The notes under the pieces were generated by a model that saw only the letters and a list, made by a program, of their open reading frames with translations, was not told the origin of the DNA and searched no databases. The translations under genes and the position numbers were made by a program. Source: Xanthostigma xanthostigma (lineage: Eukaryota > Arthropoda > Insecta > Raphidioptera > Raphidiidae). From it: a DNA stretch of 64,000 nt. Shown piece by piece: positions 44,404 through 58,700 of the stretch. Position 1 is the first letter of the stretch, and each line of letters starts with the position of its first letter. The stretch is taken from positions 1,116,001 through 1,180,000 of the forward strand of contig OY754465.1 in NCBI GenBank assembly GCA_963575645.1, given 5' to 3'.

Positions 44404-46172
44404 TAGAGAAAGTGCTATAAAAGCGAGTTAATTGCAAGCTCATAATATTAGCAAATGAAAGGTAATTTTTGAGTCCATTCAGAACGTGGACGACTTTATA
44501 ATAATTTATAACATGATAGTATCTAGTCAGTCCGGTCGAGCAATGATTGTTGCAGCTCACAGTTGACTTACCTACAATCACTTCTAGTATGGTTTGGACC
44601 ACGCGAGCTGCTTGCGAAAAAATCCGTTATTCTTCAATAATATTCTGTTCTAGTGACTTTTATAAACTGCGGTTAATTATAATTGCACTAATTCTTAATT
44701 TACGTGAATAAAAAGAAGAAAAATATAAAATCTAATGAAGTTTCAATGTGTCGATTGTTGTTATAAATTAATTTAATTATTAGAAGATTTATTTTCAAAT
44801 TAACGTGCAGTTTGGTATGGTGTTTTGAATAAATTAGTTCGAATCGAATTTAAAATTATTTAATATTTTTAAAAATTTATAAGTGACAGTAAGTTGATAA
44901 CATAAATTTTTTTTAAATTGACGACATTTTTAGCAATAATATAAACACGTTAATTGAGTATTTTCTAGACTTTTTCTTGGTCGAATTTTCTATAACATTC
45001 AGAGACAACGTTTCTATAGCGTCCAGAGGCAATTGTTAAATCAAAAACTTCGTCAAAAGTTTTTTAATTAATTTATAGGTACAACACACTATTCAATAAA
45101 TAAAATTATCGACCAATTTTTCAGACAATTGTTTGAAAAATTGGTCGATAATCAGACGTTAATCAAAGATTTGGACAACACACTATTATTGTTTATTAGA
45201 TAGTTAATATTTTTTTACTTCCACAACGGTTATAGCTTTTTGTTGCCGATCACTCATTATTGTAATAATTGTTGCTTGGCCCTTTTTGTTTAGCGAGATT
45301 ATTATTATTCTGAAAATTAATAGTACATGCATTTTAGATGGAAAATAGCCAAATAGAAGAAACAGATAGATTTTTTATTTGTGACTCTAAAGAAGAGTAT
45401 AAAAACGTCATAGTACCTACTTAAAAATATAAAATTATAAAAGCATTTCTCGACTAAATATAGTTCGTTAAAAGTTTCGTAATAAATAAAGTATTGTAGA
45501 CTTTTTTGATAATGAACTCTCAAGAGTGTTAGGAATAAGGTTCTAAAACGTTCCAACCTATATAATAGTTCCTTTTTGAGCGAAAAAACATCCCTGGGGC
45601 CGACCCGCTTTGAGTATTGCTCATATACCTTCTAAATCGTTATAGAGCAAAAATTGTAAAGCAAAGATTTTTCTACACTGTGTGATAATTATTTTTTTAA
45701 ATGTTCTTCACTGTCTTTTTGAGCTCGACACTATTATTTTGGGCCAGACCAAGTCTATAAGTCGGAAATCCGGAACTGATCTTAAATCTTCTTTATAAGC
45801 AAAATAAAATGTACATTTTTACGTTCACACGCACTCTATTATGTACATATATATCAAAGATTTTATTCAGATCGAATGAAAGTTTTTTGATCTGAATAGA
45901 CTGTCTAAAAGTAGTATAACAGGACAGAAGTATTAATTATTATTTATAACAACTTATGTAAGTTATATAAGGTACCTACCTTCCTAGATATCATTACCAT
46001 GTGCGCAAAATTTCACATTAATCATTATTAATTTCATTTTATGTATGTTATATGTTCAATTAAAATTTTGTCTGTATTTAAACTAGGTTCATACATAAGT
46101 ATAACACATAACCGTTATATATAATAATAATTATGGCATAATTCTACAATTTAAACGTTACATATATCCAAA
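44404..46172. other. intergenic stretch with one short retroelement-like piece
   Basis: At 45091-45178 the ATAAATAAAATTATCGACC end and the AATCAGACGTTAATCAAAGA end of the 60-kb element are joined almost directly. Otherwise nothing was recognised. Confidence 0.45.
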
Positions 46173-46530
46173 TCTATACTAATATATAAAGCTGCAGAAG
46201 AGTTTGTTTGTTTGTTTGGTTGAACGCGATAATCTCAGGAACTACTGGTTCGAATTGAACATTTATTTTTGTTGGATAGCCCATTTATTGAGGAAGGCTA
46301 TAGGCTATATAATATGACGCTATGACCAATAGGAGCGGAGCATCAATGAAAAATGTTGCAAAATGTAATTCAAAATTTGTCCGCCCGACAAAAACTTTTG
46401 AACGGTAACTCCGATTATCATGAAATTTGGACGCAACATTCATCTCGGTAAACTAAGATGAACGTGCGTACTCATGTTCCTCCCCCCCATTCGTTCTTTG
46501 CACCCGGGTGAAACCGGACGGGATCGCTAG
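46173..46530 (+). mobile_element. Helitron-like element, 358 bp
   Basis: TCTATACTAATATATAAAGC follows an A at the start, and GGGATCGCTAG precedes a T at the end. It shares the whole length with the 19907 element except that element's tRNA-containing middle. Confidence 0.85.
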
Positions 46531-46679
46531 TGTTTTATGTATTGTGATCTAAAGTTTTGTGACGGTTCTTATGTCAGAATGGTGTTTCATGTACCCATGA
46601 ATGAGAATCACTGCTACTAGAAAATCACTGATATGCTACTAGTTATTACAAATCATTGTGATGATAATATATTCGTGGT

Positions 46680-46882
46680 TTTTGACGTTATAACGTCTTA
46701 TAAATTGATGAATCACGTCAATATAAAAAGATGAAACACCGGCTGCATGCACGAAAAAGTGTAACGTTCCTAACGTTCCACCTGACCCTGTGCGTGATTA
46801 TTAAATATGATATTCGAGCGGAATACGTTATCACGTAAAACTATCGTCCGTAAACCGACTTTACAGACAACCAATTTTTTTA
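46680..46882 (+). mobile_element. dispersed ACGTGATAACGT repeat, copy 4, shortened middle
   Basis: The left block joins directly to TATTAAATATGATATTCGAG and the right block after CCTGACCCTGTGCGTG. Confidence 0.75.
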
Positions 46883-46984
46883 TCACGAAGTCATTTTACA
46901 CAAATATCGATTTTACTTTAAGTAGGTATATTTATTGAGATGAAATAATGTTATAGTTTTACCCGCGACAAATTAATTTTGATA

Positions 46985-47211
46985 ATTCGGAACCCAAAGG
47001 AATGGTGAGACCTCTGGTGAGAAATGCGCCGAACTATCCTAAGGGGGGCTTTTAACAGGTAAACTATGGAGGCATACGGTAAACATTGATTTAGAGAAGC
47101 ATGATGGAGGCTAGGTTAGTTCTGAATCAATATTTACCTGTTAAAAACCTCCCTTAGGACAGTTCGGCGCATTTCTCACCAGAGGTCTCACCATTCCTTT
47201 GGGTTCCGAAT
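46985..47211. mobile_element. 227-bp hairpin MITE
   Basis: TTCGGAACCCAAAGGAATGG at the left is mirrored by CCATTCCTTTGGGTTCCGAA at the right, and the pairing runs inward past AATGCGCCGAACT to a roughly 100-bp loop. Confidence 0.9.
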
Positions 47212-47480
47212 ACCTATGATGTCATTTTTAAATCTTAAACTTATTTAAAACTTAAAAAATGGAATTCTAAATTCTATATTTTTATTTTGTTTCAACCACA
47301 GTGCTCTTAATATTTGTATTTAAAACTTGTAGAATCTTCGGTTCTCGGAGGAAGCCCTGCTTCTTATTATCAAGCTTATGGCTTCACTTCATTACCGAAT
47401 TTTACCAAAAAAAGAAAAATGAGCTCTTCTTGTCAAACATCCTCCCAAAATGTAGTTTCAATGCGATCATCAATTTGACT

Positions 47481-48872
47481 CAGGGCCGGCGGATAATGTT
47501 TGTACAGTGGGTAGTACTACCTACTCGGTAAATTCCGAGTGGGGAATTTACCCACACGGAATTCTGCAGTACCTTATGATTATGACGTCTAATGAATATG
47601 ACGTCTCGCGAATATGGCGTCTGATGAATATGACGTCGGATGAGTATGACGTCTGATGGATATGACGTCTCACGAACATGACGTCTGATGAATACGACGT
47701 CTGATGAATATACGTCTCACGAATATGACGTCTGATGAATATGACGTCTGATGGATATGACGTCTCACGAATATGACGTCTGATGAATAAGACGTCTGAT
47801 GAATATGACGACTCACGAATATGACGTCTGATGAATATGACGTCTCACGAATATGACGTCTGATGAATATGACGTCTGATGATTATGACGTCTCACGAAT
47901 ATGACGTCTGATGAATATGACGTCTGATGAATATGGCGTCTGATGAATATGACGTCTGATTAATATGACGACTCACGAATATGACGTCTGATGGATATGA
48001 CGTCTCACGAATATGACGTCTGATGAATATGACGACTCACGAATATGACGTCTGATGAATCTGACGTCTGATGAATATGACGTCTGATGAATATGACGAC
48101 TCACGAATATGACATCTAATGAATATGACGACTCACGAATATGACGTCTGATGAATATGACGTCTGATGGATATGACGTCTCACGAATATGACGTCTGAT
48201 GAATATGACGTCTGATGAATATGACGACTCACGAATATGACGTCTGATGAATATGACGTCTCACGAATATGACGTCTGATGAATATTACGTCTGATGGAT
48301 ATGACGTCTCACGAATATGACGTCTGATGAATATGACGTCTGATGAATATGGCGTCTGATGAATATGACGTCTGATTAATATGACGACTCACGAATATGA
48401 CGTCTGATGGATATGACGCCTCACGTTTATGACGTCTGATGAATATGACGACTCAAGAATATGACGTCTGATGAATCTGACGTCTGATGAATATGACGAC
48501 TCACGAATATGACGTCTGATGAATATGACGTCTCACGAATATGGCGTCTGATAAATATGACGTCTGATGGATATGACGTCTCATGAATATGACGTCTGAT
48601 GAATATGACGTCTGATGAATATGACGTCTGATGAATATGACGACTCACGAATATGACGTCTGATGAATATGACGACTCACGAATAAGACGTCTCACGAGT
48701 ATGACGTCTGATGAATATGACGTCTGGTGAATATGAGTAGAAATATCCCTTTCCCGGAAAATAGAAACTTTACCACTTCCGGGAAATAGAAGTTATAACA
48801 CTTCCGGAAAATAGAAAATATATATTTTCCGGCCAACTACCCATTCGGGATGAACACAATCTGCCGGCCCTG
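47481..48872. mobile_element. hAT element expanded by an internal minisatellite
   Basis: CAGGGCCGGCGGATA at the left is mirrored by AATCTGCCGGCCCTG at the right. The flanks ATTTGACT and ATTTGACC match at 7 of 8 positions. Most of its 1.39 kb is the 16-bp array; the right margin has CCGGAAAATAGAA repeats. Confidence 0.88.
47576..48737. repeat. 16-bp minisatellite, about 70 units
   Basis: The unit is GAATATGACGTCTGAT, with recurring variants GACGTCTCAC and GACGACTCAC interleaved in a higher-order pattern. Nearly every unit holds TGACGTC, the core of a CREB/ATF site. Open frames here are only products of the repeat. Confidence 0.95.
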
Positions 48873-49736
48873 ATTTGACCTATATCGTGTTCACAGACAA
48901 ACGGATGAACAGACATGTTTTTTTGGATACTGAGGACCTCGAAACTAAAAGTGAATTTTGACCTAAATTAGTACTATTCCCCACTTGTGCTATATGGTAA
49001 ATTGAAATATTAACAAAACGTAATTCAACTTGAAATTGCAGATATGTTTTAATAGATTTCTTTTCATGACAAAATTCGTATAAATTTCACGCACAATAAT
49101 ACAAATCGAAGGGTACTTGTGTACTATAATAGTCATTTATGTGTAATCTAATAATGTGTAACAATTTAAGAATTAGAATACTGACTTTTGGCTGTGCGTG
49201 CAACAATTAATAATTAAACGGTGAAATAATTAATTTTATGTAGCTATGCCGATTATCTAACAATTGGTAAAATTGAGTATTTGTTTGTCGAGGTGACGGG
49301 TTGCAGGCGAATAAAATAATTGGGAAAAGTTTGTACGTGTTTTCTTTTTGAAAGTTTATTTATAAATACTTATAGAAATTATTGTATTGTCATGGGTTCT
49401 TAATACCTAAATTTCATATTATTCAGACGTCTGGAAATGGATGAAAATTAAATTGAAAGATTCCATCATTCCATGAATACATACATACATACATACATAC
49501 AACTGAAGTTAATAAAACTGTGTTAAAAACTATTAATAAATATGGTCACCATCTAAGTCCTAAGGTCGTTTTCAATTTCAAAATCTGATTTTTAGTCAAA
49601 TTTTGTTAGTGTTACTTGAATATTTTGATGTATCTATGTGTTGGTACTTATACCTATTATTTTTAACTTTATTTTAAATAGATCAACTTTTAAAACAATG
49701 CGGTGATAAATAAAAAAACAAAACAGTGAATGAACT

Positions 49737-52700
49737 ATGTTATACTTACGTGAATTAAATCAAGTTATAACATGTTTTCTACTATGTATATTTTTTACTG
49801 GTAAGTAATTTACATAAAGTTTATATTTTACTAAAGATCAATTCTTAAAAGAAAATTTTTAATAAAGAATTGATACGATTTTCAGCTTATTTTTATTATT
49901 AGACATATTCCATTATAAAAAAATATTAATAATGTTTTTTTTGCAAATAATTTTATTTCCAAATCACCACTAAGTAGTAGGTAATTCTTCTCATTTTTGT
50001 AAATATTGAATTTAATTAAAATCATACACGATGCTTTCGATATTTAAAAATTATTTCACTTGCAAGAAAGTGCATGAAACAAACGTCTGTATGTCTTTTG
50101 GTTTAAAAGTTATTTGCGTTTATAGTTTTCAGAAAATCAAATAACACCTTGGAATGGCCGTAGTTTTCAAACTAAAAGAGATACAGACGTTTGCTTACGC
50201 TCATTGAATTCCGCGTATTTTTTTCTGTAAGCATTCTCAATTTCCAAAGTAGGTATATTAAAGAATTCGATTTTTGCAATTTTTTCAAGGCATACCCCTT
50301 TAAAAAAATGCGATTTTTGACGAAAACCGTTATCTTTTAGAGCTTTTGCAAAATCATCATGCTTAAATAGAAAAAAACACGCTGAATCCAGCATGGTCGA
50401 AAAACGTCGTGTGTCGTCCAAAAATTTTCGAACTAAAAAAAATAGTGTTTAACCATCCCCCTCTCCTTTTACAAGTGACGCCACTGACTTAGTGGCCCAC
50501 GAGCTAGTACTGAAAAAATAATTAACAAAATTTGACGCACTTCTAAAAATGACTCCCCTCAAATGTTCCGTCGCCAATCGTTGTAGGTCTTTTAGTTACA
50601 GAGAAAAGAATAGGGAACACTTTGATTCCACCTTTTGGGGATCGGAACCTTAATAAAAATGATGGGGCCGAAGATATATACGTATTTATTTTCTTTTATT
50701 TACTAATCAGACGTTGGGAATGCCTGTTGATTTAGAAAAACACTGAATCAGTCTGACTACTGAATTCAAAAAATTGGGAAATTTATGATCCCTTGCTTAT
50801 TGCAAGTCAAAAATTTAATTACTAAAAAAAGTTCACATATTTTGTCCGCATGTTATGCACAAACAAATACAATATGTAAACGCGTAAGGTGCACATAGGG
50901 AAAAAATACTTGGATCAGAGTTAGCCATGACTGCATTAATTGTTATTTCTATTGAATTATCGTGGTAATCTTGAGGATTTCTATTTTATTTTGATTTATT
51001 TTTATTTTACTTGGCTTTTTTAATAATAAAAAGCTCTTATAAATCATTATTTTAATTTTTTTGTACAAAAATAAAACAAAAAAACAACTCCATCTGTTTG
51101 GAAACATTTCATTTAAAAATTGTCTGACTGGTATGACGTATGCGCGTTGGTAAATCAGTGACCCAATGTCTTTAGGTTCAACACGAATAGGCGGAGATAT
51201 TTGATCTCGCACCATATTTAAATATTTTTGGGAATTTAATGTCCCATTAATAAAAAAAGTCCGATTATGTTGTAATCATTTGAATATTTTCTTCGGTAGT
51301 ATACACCTTCATTTTGCAAAAGAATATATTATCTGTCAAATTGAAAAACAAGATTTCAAGGCTCACTCTGATCCAGTCATTTTTTTCCCAATGTTAATTT
51401 CCCTATGTGCACCTTACATGTTTACATACTGTATAACAATTATGTTTCCGGATATTTTAAATTTTAATCCACTCGCAGTTGTGTTCATGAACTCTATGCA
51501 GAAAACGAGTCGGTTCAGATAATAAACGTATAATTTTATGTTTTGGTGATAGTAGGTCAAGTTCACTTACAAGATACAGTTAATTTACTTATGTTTGGAC
51601 ACAAAAACCAGTTACCCATGCCATTACTACGTTAATAGTGATGTGTCCACATGACTCCTTTATTGGGAGCTGGCTCCGTGCGCTCAGCTCACTAAAAAAA
51701 GTCGATCAGAGCGAGTCGTTCAAAGGAGCGACACTAGACAGTACGCACTACACAAGAGAGCAGTCTGCAGAGGTGTGAACTGTCATCATGCAGGCTCAGA
51801 AGTCACGTAGCATTGCACAGCACAATACACACACTCAGCTCTGAGCTCATTTTAATATGATTCTGATCTTATATTATTATTTGCATTTCGGATAAACTAC
51901 AAAGTATAATAAAAGCTTAACAATAATAATGTTTATTGTTATATCTTTGTCAACGACGTCAATGTGAATGGTTTAAGTCACTGTATAAGCTATTGCACTT
52001 ACAGTGTGTCAATCAAAATTAAATGACAGCAAAGTTAACTCCGTACGTGCAAAATTCACTAGTGCCTCTGTGGCCTGTGCTGTGTGCGCTCTGTAAATGT
52101 GCGAATGCAACAGTACAGAATAGCTCAGCACAGAGCAATGGCGCTCGGAGTGAGTCATTCACGACAAAAAGAGCGACTCGCTCCGCTTCGTGAAAGGAGT
52201 CGTTCATTATGAACGACTCGCTCAGGAGCGACACATCACTATACGTTAAAAAAATATTTTAAAATGTATTCCTAAAAGTAGATATTTTCGTATAATGCCG
52301 GCTGTACACAATGACAAAGTGTCTTTTTTATATAATGTGCGTATCTGAGTCACGCAATATTGTCTCGTGCAACGAGAAAAGATCACAACCAATATTTTCT
52401 TATTTATTAAAAAAAAAAGGTAAATGATGTGGCAGACACGATCAAAGTGAATACCACTCATAACCTCACTTCTCCGATTCATTTAATTTTGTTTTTATTT
52501 TCCATTGTTACGTCTTCGATCATTCAAATTAATGTTTTTGTTTGAAAACTGTTTTGGTGAAATATGACTATTATTTTTGATATTTTTATTTTGTGAAACA
52601 ATAAACCTTATTCTTATTACAGTAAGATTATAAAGTTTAAAAATGATTGTTGTTTTTCATTAAATATAACTGCCTTATTTTGTTGTCTATATTTTATTTA

Positions 52701-55700
52701 ATAAAGGTTAAGGTTATTAATGTTTAGTACCTACTAACTTAATTTTAATAATAAACTGAAATTTCAAACATACAGTGTAAACTCTTTATAACGTCCTTCG
52801 TTATAACGAAAAACTCCCTATAACGTCGAAATTTTTACGATTTGGTTGGTTTACCTTAAAACCTATACATTAATACCCTCTTTATAACGCAACAGCCATT
52901 CTCTATTACGAGGAAATATGTTCATATTTAGGCGTCAGCAAATGTTTACAGACATAAAGAGGACCATTCTGAACCATCACCATCTATTCAACAAGCACAT
53001 GATGACGCCAAACTTATCGAAAAATTCCTATTATTTAATGAAGATTATTCCACCACATTGAAAAATTGGTTATTTTTCTTTCTTCCCTCCATATAACGAA
53101 AATTCTTTATAACGAAAAAAATGTTCGGTCCCTTAAAATTCGTTATAAAGAGATTATTCAGTACATTGAAGATTATTGTTAATTTGGTTGTTTTTCTTTC
53201 TTCACTCCATATAACGGTAACTCTCTATAACGATAAAAAATGCTCGGTCCCTTGAGTTTCGTTATAAAGAGTTTACACTCTAATTTATTTTTTAATGACT
53301 TACGCACATGATGTGAGCGGTTCACTGGCAAATGATGAACGGCTCACGTCTACCCAGATGATAGTCGATAATTTCCGTATAAAAACAAAGACATGGTCTA
53401 CTTCACATAAAACGATATAATACCTATATAATTTTCTTTATCAACCAAAAAAAAATCATAGCATGCTCCATAACATATTGTGTTGTAAGTTATATACAGT
53501 ATGTAAACACGTAAGGTGTACATAGGGAAATTAACATTGAGAAAAAATGACTGGATCAGAGTGGGCCTTGAAATCTTGTTTTTCAATTTGACAGATAATA
53601 TTCTTTTGCAAAATGAATGTGTATACTACCGAAGAAAATATTCAAATGATTACAACATCATCGGACTTTTTTTATTAATGGGACATTAAATTCCCAAAAA
53701 TACTTAAATATGGTGCGACATCAAATACCTCCGCCTATTCGTGTTGAACCTAAAGACATTGGGTCACTGATTTGCCAACGCGCATACGTCATACCAGTCA
53801 GACAATTTTTGAATGAAATGTTTCCAAACAGATGGAGTTGTTTTTTGTTTTATTTTTGTACAAAAAAAATTAAAATAAAGATTTATAAGAGCTTTTTATT
53901 TTATTAAAAAAGCCAAGTAAAATAAAAATAAATTAAAATAAAACAGAAATCCTCAAGATTACCACGATAATTCAATAGAAATAACAATTAGTGCAGTCAT
54001 GGCTAACTCTGATTTAAGTATTTTTTCCCAATGCTAATTTCGCTATGTGCACCGTACGCGTTTACATACTGTATGTACAATGTACATACCAATTAATAAT
54101 AAAAATCGCAGGATTGTGAACAAAAAGTTAGATTTATTAATGTACGACGTTTCGTCTATAGATTTAGACTTTTTCAAGTACAAAAGAAAATTCAAAACAA
54201 TAATTATTATAATTATTGTTTTGAATTTGAGAAAGCGATAAACACGATATATAATATATGTCTCTTTCTGGCCTACCTTGTTGTATGTTGTTAAACAAAG
54301 ACGGAATGGCTACCGCAATTGCTGCTATCTCTTTCTGTCATTTCGCTCGCGCAGTCTGGACTAGCACTCCATATATCTACACCTCAATGATAAACAGATC
54401 ATTCAGCGATCCATAAAATTAATGGAAAATGAGAAGTAAATATTTGGTTAGCAGTTATTAAATTTGACTAGCAACAAAAATCAGCCGTAAAATCATTTGG
54501 TCAGCATACAAAGATTTTGTTTGCAATAAATAAAAATCGGGTGGCAATCCATGTTCTGCAAAGAATATTAATAAGGGTCAGTACTTTAATCATAAACGGG
54601 CAGTTAGCAATATTATGTATCTGCTTAATAAACAGTTGCGCAGCAAAATGGTTACTTGGTCAGCAAGATTTCAAAATTGATCAGCAGAGAAACATGTTTA
54701 TCTCATTGGTATGCATATTTAAAATATGGTTAACAATATAAACAATTACGCGGTCGTGTCGATGTGATGGCGTTTTCTTTGCGCAGTAAAAAAGGGAAGG
54801 CGATTGGATGGCGTTCTTTAAAAAACAATTATGAGGTCGTGTCGAAGCGATGGCGTTTTTTCTGCACAGTGAAAAGAAGAAGACGTTTCGGGGGAGTTCT
54901 TTAAAAAACAATTACGGGGTCGTGCATATAAAGTGAAATAGTAATACAGTAATTCTACACTAGTTTCTATGACGTGTATATTTGATTTCAGATTGGTTAG
55001 ACAGTGAAAGACGAAAAGTAGTTCCATTTTTTTACGTTTTTTTTTTTGAACGTCAAAATTTAGCGTTTTCTATGACTTAAAAAAAAGTTAAAATTTGGAC
55101 ACTTCTAGTTATCGTACTGGACCCTGCGCATGACAAGTAAAGTACATAGATATTTTTGCTGGACTTTTATTTGCTGTACAAAATTGAATATTTTGCTTAC
55201 CCTCTGAGTGTTTACCAAAATTTTATTTAACATGGGTCACTCATTGCAGCTTATATATTTAATCAGCTGTACATATATTTTTACAGCTGTCCAGAATGGC
55301 ATAAATTGCTGATTAGGTTAGAAGTGTTTGCTAACCATGAGTTGCTGACCAATTAGCTATTATGGCTGACCGATTACATTTTCCTGCTCACAAAAACATA
55401 AATATATGGCTAACCCATTAAATAACACCCATGGAAAATTATACTTTCAGGTATTGTTGGAGATTTTGGTATGTTCGACATTCGTTATTGGAGATGCGTT
55501 TTGAAGAAATCCAGTTTTTGTCCAGATAACGATATCAAGTTTTTTTTATACACACAGTGAGTTTTTATTCAAAATAATTAAGTCGGTAATTAATAATATA
55601 GCCACGAAGTCTGTAACCAGGAGACCTATGCTTGCTGTGTTTCGAGACGAGCCGTTTTCGGGCGCACGCGAGATGGCGCTGTCATCACTACCTGGGAAAA

Positions 55701-58700
55701 GTTCGGTTCTTTCCGCCTGTTTTCGCCATATAGTTATCAAAGCTGTTTAACTTCACAGACACTACACACATGTAAGCCATGAATGTGTGTGCGTTACCCA
55801 GTAGCTGACGCCATATTGGTTCATACGACAGATATTGGTCCACCGCTATGCCTGGCTACAGACTTTGTGGTGTTTATTTCTTTGTATAATGTTACAGATA
55901 CAATTATTTCACCTTTTACATTTAACAGATATCACACGCTTTCGAATATTATCGATGAAATCAATTATATTATTATGAAAACATAATTTATACATAAACG
56001 TAAAAATGTTATGTCACCACTTTTTTACACTCCGGAAATATTAATAAAAAAAATTTGAGCAGCAGATATCATAAACATGCATAAATGATCATCACAAAAT
56101 GTAAATTATCATTTCTATAATTAAATTATATTATATTTTGTTAATTTTAAATAGATTGATGCCAATAATATATGTGTATATTTTAATTTGTGTTATGAAA
56201 ACGCCAGACAGAAGTGGCTTTCAAAATTTTTGCTAAACTATGATTTTTTCTTAGAAGTTTTAACAATTTTTCATACCAGGGGTGGCAAACCTATGGCAGG
56301 TGTGACAGATTATTGTTGACACGGTATTGATAGAAGCGCAAAATCGAAGTGATTAAAAATATGCTAGATGTCAAGAAAAATACAACATATTCGCAAAATT
56401 CATATACTCACGTTATTATAATATCTATTTCATTACTCATGCGGGAAAAGTGGTATCTTTACGCATGCTGTTACGGTTGAAAAGTAGCTATTTTCATTTG
56501 CGTGCGGAAACTTTATTTGTCGCACTGAAATTATTGTTTGCCGCACGCAAATTCAGAGAAAAAAACAAAATAATAACGGTGTTATAATGTCAACGAAACA
56601 AACTGTCATTTGAAGCAGATTTGAGGTTAAAATTTTCGATTATGGACTTTTATTCTTGACAATTTTAACAATTTTAACTGAATTTTCAACTTTTTGATGA
56701 TTTAGTTTTTATTACTTCGAATTTCTTTTTTTAATTCGTAATAAAATTTTAATTTCAACTTAATTTAATTCGTAATAAAAAATAGTATGTGCAACTCGTG
56801 CGGCATTGTCGCACTAGTTGCACAATATACTAGATTCACAGTTCACACTATAACTGAAATTTGTTCGCAGCTAGTATTAAAAGATTTTGCTATGTACTAA
56901 TCAAGTATTTGTTTTTTCAGTGAATCTGGATCTAGAAGAAAAAGAATCGATGTCAAAAATTGGAATTCACTTAAATATACCGGCTGGAATTCAAACAAAA
57001 ACAACGTGATCATCATCCATGGCTTTAATGGAACTGAAAGCAAGACGCCTATATCACTGCTTAGAAATGGTAAACAAAAAATTGGTTGTCTGTAAAGTCG
57101 GTTTACGGACGATAGTTTTACGTGATAACGTATTCCGTAATACATAACCTAAATCTCCCAAAATTTGGTTTCAATCCGCTTATCCTTGGTGTCGGAATGA
57201 TAAGAAATGTCAAAAGTGACGTTTGCAACTGTCAAAGTATTATGTTCTAATAATAATTAGTTATTCCAATACTTAACTTAGAAGGCGTTGCATTTCACAA
57301 AATACTAATGTCAAAAAATTGAATTAAACATTAGAAATGCAGCCGTTTTCATGTTAAGACAAGACATACGTTATTTTCTAATTTCCATGTACGGCAAACA
57401 ATGCATTAGACAACATTGCATTTATACAGCTATTTTTCTATATAAATTTGTATAAAAAAACTGTTTAGGCAAATTCTGTTATACGAAATCTATGTAAAAT
57501 GTTCTCCTCTTTCGTTTAAGACTGGTTTCAAACCGATTTGATTTAAATTGAGCGAGAAATTAGCAAAAAGCACGCACAGGGTCAGGCGGAACGTTACGCG
57601 TTAGGAACGTTACGCGTTAGGAACGTTACACTTTTTCGTGCATGCAGCCGGTGTTTTATCAATTTATAAGATTGGTGATTCATCAATTTATAAGACGTTA
57701 TCACGTCAAAAGTAATTTATTCCGTTATAATATATTCGTTATTAAACAAATATCGTGCTTTAACATAATAATATATAGTTATTTGAAAACATTAGTGAAT
57801 TTAATGAAGCAATAGATAATATAATATATTATTCAATTATATTAGACAAGTTTAATACATTAGAAAACTAGTGACTTGTTTTAGGGTTATTGTTTATTGC
57901 AGTAAATCGAAAAGTACACTATATTTAAGGAAATTATAATAATTAAATTATTACATATTATTATGTTTTAATAATTATAGTTCTGACAAAAGAATACATT
58001 TCAATTTGTTGCATCTTGACTTCAAAAAAAGGAGTAGGTTCTTTATTCGATTGTATTTTTTTTTGGTATGTCTGTCTGTCGGTATTTTTACCGACTGTGC
58101 CGATTTCAATGATTCTTTTTTTATTCGATAGAGTATGTCTCAAAGCTGGTTCCATATAAATTTTAGCAAAATCGGTTCAGTAACTATTTAGAAAATCAAC
58201 AAAAATCAAAGAAATATTGCAAGAAGTCGTATAGTTGTCGGCGGGAACTTTGCTCTGCGGTTTCATTAGACAGTAAAAATGTTTCAAAATTGGTCCCATA
58301 TAAATTTTAGCAAAACCGGTTCAGCAGCTTTTTAGAAATCTAACAAAAATCAAAGTGCTCTAGCTTCCGCGCTTAAAGACATTAATGACTGAAGAGCGAG
58401 ATTTGATCGACTGCAGATTTTTAAAACCGAACTATATCGATTATTCGAAGAAATCACCAGCTAATGTTTACATAAATAAGGGTCTAGCAAACGGACACGA
58501 AACAATCATCCGCATGCGCAGTAGTTAAAACGAAACTGTATCGGTTTTGGAGCACGTCTTAGCTACTTGCGCATGACGGTGACGGTTTCGTGTTCGTTTG
58601 CTGGCTTGCTTGGAACATAGCAGCGCAAATCATTTCTTGAGAGTTGAGACAATGTATTATAAAAATAAACGTGAGTTATTAATTATACTTGCAAAGTCAA

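Noticed and set aside
48427..48696. 89-codon serine/histidine-rich repeat protein
   Set aside because: A product of the 16-bp minisatellite; any frame through it stays open and gives a 16-residue period.
54681..55027. Overlapping frames with repeated CFLKN..SPSLFYCA-like strings
   Set aside because: They translate the 77-bp tandem repeat and contain no recognisable domain.
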